Shown one piece after another: positions 1 through 6,154 of a stretch of 6,291 bases of DNA; within the stretch, counting starts at the first letter, position 1; each line of letters begins with the position of its first letter. The notes under the pieces are model-generated. The model was not told the DNA's origin. It searched no databases and worked only from the letters and a program-made list of their open reading frames with translations. The DNA comes from Polyangia bacterium (lineage in GTDB: Bacteria > Myxococcota_A > Polyangia > Polyangiales > Polyangiaceae), in contig JAUIKB010000360.1 in assembly GCA_030430975.1 (NCBI GenBank), forward strand, positions 1 through 6,291, read 5' to 3'. The translations under genes and the position numbers were made by a program.

Positions 1-70
1 GCCGACCGAGCTGCCGGTGCCGCCGACCGAGCTACCGGTGCCACCCGTCGAGCTGCCCGTACCGCCCGCA
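1..70 (-). repeat. 21-bp tandem repeat coding the Gly/Ser linker
   Basis: On the plus strand, units starting with GAGCT begin at 8, 29 and 50, a strict 21-bp period. The units differ at several third and other positions. On the minus strand each unit codes seven residues (T-G-S-S-T/V-G-G). The array reaches the left edge, so its full copy number is unknown. It lies inside the lipoprotein gene, so it reads as a coding linker repeat, not an intergenic element. Confidence 0.7.
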
Positions 71-159
71 CCATCGGGATCGCCCACAGTCGCGCCGCCG
101 CAGCCGCTTGCCAGAATCAACGCGATTGAGCCAGGCCCGATTAGCCAGCGAAGCCTCAT
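1..159 (-). CDS. Putative lipoprotein, N-terminal 53 residues only (runs off left edge)
   Basis: The frame opens with ATG at 159 and stays open to base 1, so only the first 53 residues are seen. They begin MRLRWLIGPGS, with two Arg followed by a hydrophobic stretch to about residue 17, and then the lipobox-like I-L-A-S-G-C with Cys20. This is a type II (lipoprotein) signal peptide, so the mature protein is probably lipid-anchored in the envelope. After Cys20 come GGATVGDPDG and three copies of a seven-residue unit T-G-S-S-[T/V]-G-G, a flexible linker that usually precedes a folded domain, which lies outside the window. The start is preferred because the signal peptide begins at once. No Shine-Dalgarno-like sequence precedes it; the sense strand reads GCTTCCTTC just before the ATG. 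The gene lies 68 bp downstream of the AraC-type gene on the same strand. Function is unknown. Such lipobox-plus-linker proteins are common in Myxococcota. Confidence 0.72.
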   Translation of the reverse strand, partial: MRLRWLIGPGSIALILASGCGGATVGDPDGAGGTGSSTGGTGSSVGGTGSSVG

Positions 160-165
160 GAAGGA

Positions 166-195
166 AGCATACCCCGTCGGTTGCGAAAGTGTCGC
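166..195 (-). promoter_or_regulatory. Weak sigma70-like promoter candidate before the lipoprotein gene
   Basis: On the minus strand TATGCT (a four-of-six match to TATAAT) lies six bases before the lipoprotein ATG, with GCGACA (a four-of-six match to TTGACA) about 18 bases further upstream. If real, transcription would start near the ATG and the message would be almost leaderless, which would fit the missing ribosome-binding site. Matches this weak occur by chance in a 68-bp gap, so this is only a candidate. Confidence 0.2.
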
Positions 196-227
196 CTGCA
201 CCCCAAAGTCTTGACCCGATCGCTATC

Positions 228-998
228 TTACCAAGCCGCGATGACGTCGGGGGCGCTCCGGAACTCCGACGGGGCGCGCCCAAGATACGCGCGGAACGTA
301 CGAGTCATGTGGGCGTGATCCGAGAATCCGGCGGTCACCGCAGCGGCTGCCAGCTCGGTCGGAGCCGGCGGCGCCGACATCAAGCGCATCAGCCGCGACC
401 AGATCGCGTGGCGCCGAAGCGGTAGTCCGGTCTGCTGAGAAACCAAGCGGGACAGGCGGTCGAGCGTGATGCCGTGCGCTTGTGCGATGGTCTTGAGCGG
501 GGTGCCAGGGGATTCGCGAAGCCTCTGAAGACTGCGCTCAACGCGCCGATCGATCGGTGTCGCTGGGGAGTCCAGCGCGATACGCGCCAACTCGTCGACG
601 AAGTTGGGTGTGTCATTGCGGGCGGTCGGCTCGAAGTGTCGACACAGGTCGACGAGCCGTCGGCAGCGCGCTCCGCTCAGCATTTCGAGGTCGAACGGCG
701 GCGTCCCGCGAAACGCGGTGCCGCGTGATCCGGGCGCCACGAATACCGCGACAGACCATCCGATCGCTCCCGTGGCGTGCTCGAGGTTGGGCGGCACGAC
801 CACGGCGCGTCCGGACGTGAGTCCGTTTCGAGTGCGCACCCAAACCGGAGCGTCGATGCCTACGTGGAGTTTCCACGCGTAGTGAGCATGCGGACTCGTC
901 TGCTGACTACGGCTGAAGTGCAGTGCGCCACGCTCAAAAACTCGCGACAGGCCGTCTTCACCCGAATCGTTCAAGCGCGTCGTGATGCGCGACGTCAT
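228..998 (-). CDS. AraC-family transcriptional regulator, 256 aa
   Basis: This is a DNA-binding regulator of the AraC/XylS family. The N-terminal part (about residues 20-90) looks like a short cupin-type sensor domain: P-H-A-H-Y at 36-40, a Trp and Val-rich beta region, then VVVPPNLEH at 66-74. The C-terminal half holds the paired helix-turn-helix domain. The first helix-turn-helix is about 168-195 (LKTIAQAHGITLDRLSRLV) and the second about 214-240 (ELAAAAVTAGFSDHAHMTRTF), followed by the family's YLGRAPSEFR close at 238-247. The ligand cannot be told from sequence. The ATG at 998 is the longest start and lies 9 bp from the divergent MAPEG gene; it has no convincing ribosome-binding site, and a TTG at codon 9 is an alternative. 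Family knowledge suggests it may control itself and the divergent gene, which is inference. The stop is TAA at 228-230. Confidence 0.93.
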   Translation of the reverse strand: MTSRITTRLNDSGEDGLSRVFERGALHFSRSQQTSPHAHYAWKLHVGIDAPVWVRTRNGLTSGRAVVVPPNLEHATGAIGWSVAVFVAPGSRGTAFRGTPPFDLEMLSGARCRRLVDLCRHFEPTARNDTPNFVDELARIALDSPATPIDRRVERSLQRLRESPGTPLKTIAQAHGITLDRLSRLVSQQTGLPLRRHAIWSRLMRLMSAPPAPTELAAAAVTAGFSDHAHMTRTFRAYLGRAPSEFRSAPDVIAAW

Positions 999-1007
999 GT
1001 ACCGAGT

Positions 1008-1439
1008 ATGAGTCCGCTCGTTGTCACGTCCTACACTTTTTCGGTTGTGGTGTTGTTCTTGAAGTTCGCAGCACTGATTTCAATTCAAGGCCGCGGTCGC
1101 ATGCGCTCGGGGGAGTTTCGCTATGCCGAAGACGCGCGACACTGGCGCGGGGTAGTCGTCGGAAAAGAGAGCGAGACGATCGACCGTGCCCAACGCGTGT
1201 TGCGCAACGATTCGGAGGGGCAGCCGCTGTTTCTGGCACTCGGCGCGCTCTACGTCGCGACAAACGCCTGGCACTGGGGAGCCCCACTCTACTTTGGCAT
1301 CTACGCCTTGTCGCGAATCGCGCATGCGCTGCTGCTCTTGTATCCACGGCAGCCTCACCGCACGATCGCGTTCGGAGTCGGGATGCTAACGATGCTGGCG
1401 ATGGCGGTACACGTGGTCGCGGCGGTGATTGGCGGCTGA
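1008..1439 (+). CDS. MAPEG-family integral membrane protein, 143 aa
   Basis: The protein has the length and four-helix layout of the MAPEG family (membrane proteins in eicosanoid and glutathione metabolism). Helices lie at about 9-26, 72-90, 94-112 and 119-141. The cytoplasmic loop before helix 2 carries RAQRVLRNDSEGQPLF (60-75), which matches the family signature RAH-x-N-D-x-E-N-x-x-P-F. R60, N67, D68 and E70 are kept, while the usual His is Leu65. Helix 3 has SRIAHALLLLYP (102-113) and then QPHRTIAFGVG (115-125), also typical of the family. Bacterial MAPEG members are often assigned glutathione transferase or peroxidase activity, but the substrate cannot be told here. The reading frame is open well upstream; I chose the ATG at 1008 because helix 1 begins right after it and earlier starts would overlap the divergent regulator. 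No clear ribosome-binding site is visible. Activity from family only. Confidence 0.85.
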   Translation: MSPLVVTSYTFSVVVLFLKFAALISIQGRGRMRSGEFRYAEDARHWRGVVVGKESETIDRAQRVLRNDSEGQPLFLALGALYVATNAWHWGAPLYFGIYALSRIAHALLLLYPRQPHRTIAFGVGMLTMLAMAVHVVAAVIGG

Positions 1440-1465
1440 GTTCCGGTTCCAATCCTAGCGCCCTG

Positions 1466-1528
1466 CGGTGAACGGGTTACATCGCTTCCGCTTCACCGGT
1501 ACGCTGGGGGCCGCGGGAGTTACCCGTT
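1466..1528 (+). promoter_or_regulatory. Two overlapping, mutually exclusive inverted repeats upstream of the 182-aa gene
   Basis: In the 95-bp gap, CGGTGAA (1466-1472) is the exact inverse complement of TTCACCG (1492-1498). The overlapping AACGGGT (1471-1477) is the exact inverse complement of ACCCGTT (1522-1528), which ends six bases before the ATG at 1535. Only one pairing can form at a time, and the second would hold sequence close to the start codon. No poly-T run follows either stem, so neither looks like an intrinsic terminator. Seven-base arms can occur by chance in GC-rich DNA. Confidence 0.2.
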
Positions 1529-1534
1529 CGCAGC

Positions 1535-2083
1535 ATGCCAACTGAAACACACCTCTATCACGGTCCGCTCGTCTCGCTGCTGATGGTGTACGGTCTCAAC
1601 CTCGTGTTGCCGTTGGCGTGCGCCATCGGCTTCCTGGTTACTGGGCTGCGGCGCCCGAACGATCGCCGCGCGTACCTGTCACTGGGTGCGTGGACGCTCG
1701 CCCTTATCGCGGTCATGCAGGTGCTCGCGGGCGGCTTTCACGCTCGCTTGATCGCTGGCGAGGTTGAGCGCGCGACGGTGCTGACGCGCGAGCGCACCAC
1801 CCGCGGCAAGTACCCGAAGTGTGAGCTGCGGCTACGGCTGAAGGCAGGTGAGATCGAGGGCGCCGTGCATCAAGGCGAATGTCCGCGGCTGCCACCGGGC
1901 TCGTCGGTACCGGTCGTCACGATCGGCGGCTCGACGTGGTTCGCGCAGATCGGCGAGCGCCCCATGGCCCACGTGGGTCTCATGTTCGGTCTGATTCCGT
2001 TGATGTTCCTGGGCGTCGCTTTCCTAATGGTGCGCGGTTCGTCGACGAACGGCTCAACCAGCCCGCCTGCTGAGGGAGACTGA
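1535..2083 (+). CDS. Membrane protein of unknown function, 182 aa, possibly DUF3592-like
   Basis: I do not recognise a precise family. Three hydrophobic helices are visible at about 12-37, 47-66 and 146-167, with a soluble segment of about 80 residues (67-145) between helices 2 and 3. The loop GLRRPNDRRAY (37-47) is strongly basic, so by the positive-inside rule it is cytoplasmic, which would put the soluble segment outside the cytoplasm. That segment looks beta-rich (CELRLRLKAGEIEGAV, then GSSVPVVTIGGSTWFAQIG) and contains just two Cys, at 96 and 116, which could form a disulfide. This layout resembles DUF3592-type proteins, which is a loose likeness only. The C-terminal tail is short and Ser/Gly-rich. 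The gene follows the MAPEG gene on the same strand by 95 bp and converges on the antiporter gene. The ATG at 1535 is preceded by GGGAG at 1514-1518, further away than a normal ribosome-binding site. Confidence 0.75.
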   Translation: MPTETHLYHGPLVSLLMVYGLNLVLPLACAIGFLVTGLRRPNDRRAYLSLGAWTLALIAVMQVLAGGFHARLIAGEVERATVLTRERTTRGKYPKCELRLRLKAGEIEGAVHQGECPRLPPGSSVPVVTIGGSTWFAQIGERPMAHVGLMFGLIPLMFLGVAFLMVRGSSTNGSTSPPAEGD

Positions 2084-2123
2084 CCTGCCGCGGGGGGCGT
2101 GACCGAGACGTCGCTTGCGACCG
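2084..2123. other. Short convergent intergenic gap with a small hairpin
   Basis: Two genes end head-to-head here, with stop codons at 2081-2083 (plus) and 2124-2126 (minus). The gap holds a short perfect inverted repeat, GTCG-CTTG-CGAC (2110-2121), whose loop is of the stable CUUG tetraloop type. The stem is only four or five base pairs and no T-run follows on either strand, so it is not a convincing intrinsic terminator, although some terminator is expected between convergent genes. Confidence 0.25.
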
Positions 2124-3785
2124 CTACTGGTCCCCTGCCGGATAGGCCGCGTCAACCGCCTCTAACAGAGTCTGCTCATCCTCGTGCGCCGCGCGATCCA
2201 GCCCGTCGGTGCGCGCGTCGATCTCAGCTAGTAGCTCCGCCGCCACCGACTCGGAGACCACCCCCGCGTGGGCCGTGTGGGCGATCGCCTCTTGCTCAAC
2301 CAGACTCAGCGTGCGAGAGGCCTCGAGCAATCGCTCTGGCTGGGCGGAGTCACCGGCCAGCATGCGCGCCGCCTCCCGCGACTCTTGATGACGGCGCTCG
2401 TAGTGCACACGAAGCCGGGCGTGGCTCGCTTCGTCCAAGAGGCCCTCGTGGACCAGTCGGTCCGCCTCGACTAGGACACGCCGCGCGGCGATCGCTCGTC
2501 CACGCGCGAGTTCGTAGTGACGGCTCGTCGCGACGCCTCCGTCTCCGATCACTTTCAGCCACCGCATGAGGGGCGCGACGGTCAAGCCCTGAAGGAACAG
2601 CGAAGCCCCCACAACACCGAATACTAGGTGGACCAGCTCAGTCCGACCCGCAAAAGAACTCGGCAGCCCGAGCACGAGCACCATCGAAAGCGATCCCCGT
2701 AGGCCGCCCCACACCATCACGTGCCGCCATCGCGAAGGTACAGGCACCGCGATCCGATCGAGGAGCGGCATCCCGCCGTAGATCAGCAGCGCGCGTGCTC
2801 CGACAACCGCCACGAAGCCAACCCCGATCAGCGGCCCGTATTTCACCAGCGCGCTCGGCGTTAGCTCCAGACCGATCAGCAGGAAGATGAAGGAGTTCGA
2901 AACGAAACCGAGGTACTGCCAAAAGTCTTGCACAGCCACGCGCGTGGAAGCCGACATGCCGTAGTGCTTCCCGAATGAACCCATCATGACACCAGCAGCC
3001 ACGGTCGACAGGACTCCCGACACGTGGAGCTGCTCCGCCACCAGGAACGAGCCCCACGCTACGATAGTCGTGATGGTGATCTCGATCAGGTGATCGTCTA
3101 TTTGTCGCGTGATAACGCTCGCCAGCGCGCCTGCTGCAGCGCCGACGAGCAAACCGCCGACGCCGGTCTTGAAGAACGTCACGACGGCAAACGTGATGAT
3201 GTGTTGCGCTCCGGATAGCGCTGGGTGCTTTCCGTGGAGATCGGGCAAGCCGAGAACGACTGAAATGATCAGGAACAACACGACCGCGACGCCGTCGTTC
3301 ACGAGCGACTCCCCTTCGACCAGCTGGTAGAGCCGCTTTGGCGCGCCCACTTCCTTAAACAGGGCTAAGACGCTGATCGGATCGGTGGCCGCGATCACGG
3401 CACCAAACAGGAAGGCATGGCCCCACGTCAGCGACGTCATCAAGCCAAACCCGGCCAAACCCGCGTAGGTCAGAACCGCGGTAACGGCGACGCAGAAAAA
3501 CACGCCGAACACGGCCAAGAACACGATGTGCGCGGCGTTTTTGCGAACGTCCTTGAACGGCAGGTGGTAGGCCGCCTCGAACAACAACGGCGGCAGGAAC
3601 AGCAGCATGAGCAGCTCCTGCGTCAGCGCCACACCTCGAAGCGGCTCCAGCTTCAGAAAGCCAAGCCCCAAACCTGCGACCACCAGCGCGAGCGTGTACG
3701 GAACCTTCAGCCGTCGTGCGATCATCCCAACGAACGACGCGATGAGGAGCAGGATGAGAACCTGGACTTCTATGTGGTGGACCAT
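2124..3785 (-). CDS. CPA1-family Na+/H+ antiporter (NhaP/NHE type), 553 aa
   Basis: This is an inner-membrane monovalent cation/proton antiporter of the Na_H_exchanger (CPA1) family, which exchanges Na+ (or K+) for H+ and so serves pH and salt balance. The membrane part covers about residues 5-412. Diagnostic motifs are LPPLLFEAAYHL (64-75), AATDPISVLALF (132-143) with the unwound-helix T134-D135-P136, and EGESLVNDGVAVVLF (157-171) with N163-D164. The N-D pair is typical of electroneutral CPA1 members, where CPA2 proteins have D-D. Later come FLLIGLEL (301-308) and WGGLRGSLSMVLVLGLP (359-375) with the conserved R363. About 140 further residues (415-553) form a charged, probably helical cytoplasmic tail with no domain I can name. 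The start ATG at 3785 has AGGG about ten bases upstream. The gene is 54 bp downstream of the CorC-type gene on the same strand and probably shares its transcript. Whether Na+ or K+ is preferred cannot be told. Confidence 0.95.
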   Translation of the reverse strand: MVHHIEVQVLILLLIASFVGMIARRLKVPYTLALVVAGLGLGFLKLEPLRGVALTQELLMLLFLPPLLFEAAYHLPFKDVRKNAAHIVFLAVFGVFFCVAVTAVLTYAGLAGFGLMTSLTWGHAFLFGAVIAATDPISVLALFKEVGAPKRLYQLVEGESLVNDGVAVVLFLIISVVLGLPDLHGKHPALSGAQHIITFAVVTFFKTGVGGLLVGAAAGALASVITRQIDDHLIEITITTIVAWGSFLVAEQLHVSGVLSTVAAGVMMGSFGKHYGMSASTRVAVQDFWQYLGFVSNSFIFLLIGLELTPSALVKYGPLIGVGFVAVVGARALLIYGGMPLLDRIAVPVPSRWRHVMVWGGLRGSLSMVLVLGLPSSFAGRTELVHLVFGVVGASLFLQGLTVAPLMRWLKVIGDGGVATSRHYELARGRAIAARRVLVEADRLVHEGLLDEASHARLRVHYERRHQESREAARMLAGDSAQPERLLEASRTLSLVEQEAIAHTAHAGVVSESVAAELLAEIDARTDGLDRAAHEDEQTLLEAVDAAYPAGDQ

Positions 3786-3839
3786 CGGTGGGATCCCTAG
3801 CTCGGATCACGCCGCGCGTGTGGCGATGCTCGAAGCGTC

Positions 3840-5144
3840 CTACCGTCGGAACTCGAGCGCCAGAACGCGATGCTTCGACATGCGGGTCACCGTGACGTCG
3901 TGGGCGCCGATGGTCAGGGTGTCGCCCGTCTCCGGAATTCGTCCCAATTGCTCCAGCACGTAGCCGCCTATCGTCTCCGCGTCGCTCTCGAGCGGCGTGT
4001 TCAGCATGTCGGCGACTTCGGCTAGTCGGTGACCGCCAGGCACCCTGAGAACGCCTTCGTGCTCCTCCGCGATACGCGGGTCCACCGGATCGCCAACGTC
4101 AAACTCGTCTTGCATCGGTCCGACGATCTCTTCCAGCGCGTCTTCGAGAAACACCATCCCAACCGCCGTGCCGTGCTCGTCGACAACGACCGCGCAGTGG
4201 GTTCGACGCTGCTGGGATTCGACGATGAACCGCCCCAGCGGTTGGCTACGCGGCACTACCGGCATCTTCCGGACGAAGTCGTGAAAGTCGACGGGCTTCT
4301 TTCGCAGTAGGCGCTTCAAGACGTCCCGCGCGTGAACCAGCCCGGTCACCGATTCGAAGTCTTCACCGTCGCACCATGGAAAGCGCGTGTGCCCGCTCTT
4401 GAGGATCACCGCCAGGTTGTCCTCAGCGGATCGCTTGGCTTTCAACATGACCAAATCGACTCGCGGAATCATCACGTGCCGCACCTCGACGTTGACGATC
4501 CCCAGCACGTTCTCGCCGAACGTTCGCTGCCGCGGCGTGATGTAGCCAGCAGCGGCCGACGAGGTCAGCAGCGCTTTGAGTTCCTCCGTACTCGGGGACT
4601 CATCGTGCTCGGACACGTTGGTCAAACCGACGAGCCGAACCATCCCGTTCGAGATCACGTTGATCAACGCGATCAACGGCTTCAGCACTGCGACGAATAT
4701 GCGTAACGGGTATGCGAAGACGAGCGTGAGCGCTTCGGCTCGATGGATCGCCAGCACCTTGGGCGCCTGCTCGCCGATCGTCATGTGCAGGATCGTGATG
4801 AACGTGAGCGCGATGACCAGCGCGGCGACCCGCACCCAACCACCCTCGGCAATGTCGAGCCCGGCCGAGCGTGCGCCGTGGATCAGCAGTTCGGCGACCG
4901 CCGGCTCGGCAAGCCAACCGAGGACCAGACTGGAGATCGTAATACCCAGCTGGCAGGCGGATAGATAAAGATCGAGGTGGCTCAGGATGTGCTGGGCGAC
5001 AACCGCCTTGCGATCGCCTTCAGCGGCGAGCGCATCGATGCGGCTGCGGCGGACTTTGACGAAGCTGAACTCAGCGGCGACGAAGAAGCCGTTGATAGCG
5101 ATGAACAACGCTGTGAGGAGCAGCTTCCACCCGAGATCACTCAC
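3840..5144 (-). CDS. CorC/HlyC-family (CNNM-type) membrane protein with DUF21 and CBS pair, 434 aa
   Basis: The domain order is the usual one. DUF21 membrane domain is at about 1-190, opening with NGFFVAAEFSFVKVRRSR (18-35) and carrying the reentrant-loop motif TIGEQAPKVLAIHRAEA (122-138). CBS 1 is at about 222-278 (VMIPRVDLVML, then TGLVHARDVL). CBS 2 is at about 288-345 (CAVVVDEHGTAVGMVFLEDALEEIVG). The CorC_HlyC domain fills about 350-434. Family members are linked to Mg2+ (and Co2+) efflux driven by Na+, with the CBS pair binding ATP; transport was not shown for this one. Start choice matters: the frame is open back to an ATG at 5255, but that would overlap the upstream ligase by 115 bp and add 37 residues with no helix. 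The GTG at 5144 gives VSDLGWKLLLTALF, the normal family beginning, and overlaps the ligase TGA by four bases (GTGA), a hallmark of translational coupling. The hlyC label in such families does not imply haemolysin activity. Confidence 0.93.
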   Translation of the reverse strand: MSDLGWKLLLTALFIAINGFFVAAEFSFVKVRRSRIDALAAEGDRKAVVAQHILSHLDLYLSACQLGITISSLVLGWLAEPAVAELLIHGARSAGLDIAEGGWVRVAALVIALTFITILHMTIGEQAPKVLAIHRAEALTLVFAYPLRIFVAVLKPLIALINVISNGMVRLVGLTNVSEHDESPSTEELKALLTSSAAAGYITPRQRTFGENVLGIVNVEVRHVMIPRVDLVMLKAKRSAEDNLAVILKSGHTRFPWCDGEDFESVTGLVHARDVLKRLLRKKPVDFHDFVRKMPVVPRSQPLGRFIVESQQRRTHCAVVVDEHGTAVGMVFLEDALEEIVGPMQDEFDVGDPVDPRIAEEHEGVLRVPGGHRLAEVADMLNTPLESDAETIGGYVLEQLGRIPETGDTLTIGAHDVTVTRMSKHRVLALEFRR

Positions 5145-6154
5145 CGCCCGGCACCATGACGCGCCCACGCCGTGTCCACCAGCAGCTCCATCAATTGTGG
5201 ATATTCGAGACCGTCGAAATTTGCCATGCGCGCTAGCTTGGCTTCGCGACTCCACGCCGGGTTGGGATTCACTTCCATGAGCTTGATGGTTCCTTCAGCC
5301 GCAGCGCGGAAATCGAACCGGGCGTAGTCGCGGCAACCCAGCCGCTCGAACAAGCGCTCGGCGTGCGCGGTTAGCCGACCCACCGTTTCCGCGTCTAAAG
5401 TGGCGCGAGCGATGCCGATGTCGTCGTACGGATTGGACGGACCGGTCTTCGATTCGAACGCCAGTATCTGCGGTAGACCGTCGGGCAGATTCGAAAAGTC
5501 GACCTGCAGCATCGGCAGCGCCCGGAACGCGCCTGGGTTACCTATCAGCGCCAATCCATACTCCGGACCTGGCAGATACTCCTGAATTAACAACACCTGC
5601 GGCGGCAGCGTCTCACGGAGCCAGGCAACTTGAGCGGCCAGCTCGTCACCGTTGTGAACCAACGCACGCCGATCGATGCCGACGCTGCCGTCGCCGCGCG
5701 ACGGTTTCACGAACGCCGGGAACGGCACATCCAATGATTCGACGCTCGCTTCGGGAGCCAGCAACGCTTCGGTGGGCACCGCGATGCCGAGGGAACGCGC
5801 GATCATCGCGACAAGCGACTTGTCGTACGCCAGCACCATCGCCTGAGGGGGCGCCCCGGTGTACGGAATATCGAACATCTCGAGCAGCGCGGCGATGTGC
5901 AGCTCCTGAGACGCGATGTTGCAGTAGCCGGTATCGCAGAAGTTGACGACGAGATCGGGCGCGGCGGTCCGAAGCGTGTCGAACAGCTTGGCGTGGTCGT
6001 TCAGAACCGACACCTCAAACCGGCCCACGGACTCGAACGCTTCGCACATGGCGCGGTGTAGGGCGAGATCGCCCTCCGAATACGCACCCCCGTGCTTAGT
6101 CGAATCGCCCAAGTGGTGGTCGCCCGTTAGGACCAGGATGCGCTGCGGTGACAT
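5141..6154 (-). CDS. ATP-grasp ligase of the D-Ala-D-Ala ligase superfamily, non-canonical, 337 aa
   Basis: This is an ATP-grasp enzyme that should join a carboxylate to an amine with ATP, in the cytoplasm. Ddl-like landmarks appear in order: GGAYSEGDLAL (22-32) in place of the Ddl GGxSxEReVSL; IPYTGAPPQAMVLAYDKSL (96-114); FPAFVKPSRGDGSVGI (145-160) with ATP-binding K150 and S157; LIQEYLPGPEYGLAL (189-203); DYARFDF (276-282); and LMEVNPNPAW (292-301). By family analogy D281, E294 and N296 would bind Mg2+. Differences from true Ddl: the LHGxxGEDG segment is replaced by NFCDTGYCNIASQE (71-84), the omega-loop DYEAKY is FESKTG (233-238) so the catalytic Tyr is Thr by my alignment, and the usual EVNTxPG is EVNPNPAW. 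It therefore probably belongs to a Ddl-like side branch with unknown substrates, not the cell-wall enzyme. Length is a little above E. coli DdlB. It is the first gene of the block, with no evident ribosome-binding site. Confidence 0.88.
   Translation of the reverse strand: MSPQRILVLTGDHHLGDSTKHGGAYSEGDLALHRAMCEAFESVGRFEVSVLNDHAKLFDTLRTAAPDLVVNFCDTGYCNIASQELHIAALLEMFDIPYTGAPPQAMVLAYDKSLVAMIARSLGIAVPTEALLAPEASVESLDVPFPAFVKPSRGDGSVGIDRRALVHNGDELAAQVAWLRETLPPQVLLIQEYLPGPEYGLALIGNPGAFRALPMLQVDFSNLPDGLPQILAFESKTGPSNPYDDIGIARATLDAETVGRLTAHAERLFERLGCRDYARFDFRAAAEGTIKLMEVNPNPAWSREAKLARMANFDGLEYPQLMELLVDTAWARHGAGR

Noticed and set aside
777..1007. Upstream extension of the MAPEG reading frame to 777
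   Set aside because: These bases are the opposite strand of the well-supported AraC-family gene, and the extension has no membrane or family features.
992..1034. Direct repeat ACGTC at 992 and 1026 as an AraC operator
   Set aside because: Only five bases are shared exactly and the spacing of 34 bp does not match a typical AraC half-site arrangement, so chance explains it.
2110..2121. Bidirectional intrinsic terminator between the convergent genes
   Set aside because: The stem is at most five base pairs and there is no T-run on either strand. It is kept only as a note on the gap.
2099..2569. Long plus-strand ORF of 156 codons opposite the antiporter tail
   Set aside because: Its product is a Pro/Arg-rich low-complexity string typical of a GC-rich shadow frame, and the antiporter on the other strand is clear.
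3355..3810. Minus-strand ORF of 151 codons overlapping the antiporter start
   Set aside because: It lies in another frame of the antiporter gene and is Arg/Ala/Gly-rich with no recognisable motif.
5145..5255. N-terminal extension of the CorC-type protein to an ATG at 5255
   Set aside because: It would overlap the ligase coding sequence by 115 bp and add 37 residues with no helix or family likeness. The GTG at 5144 gives the normal DUF21 beginning and a four-base GTGA overlap.
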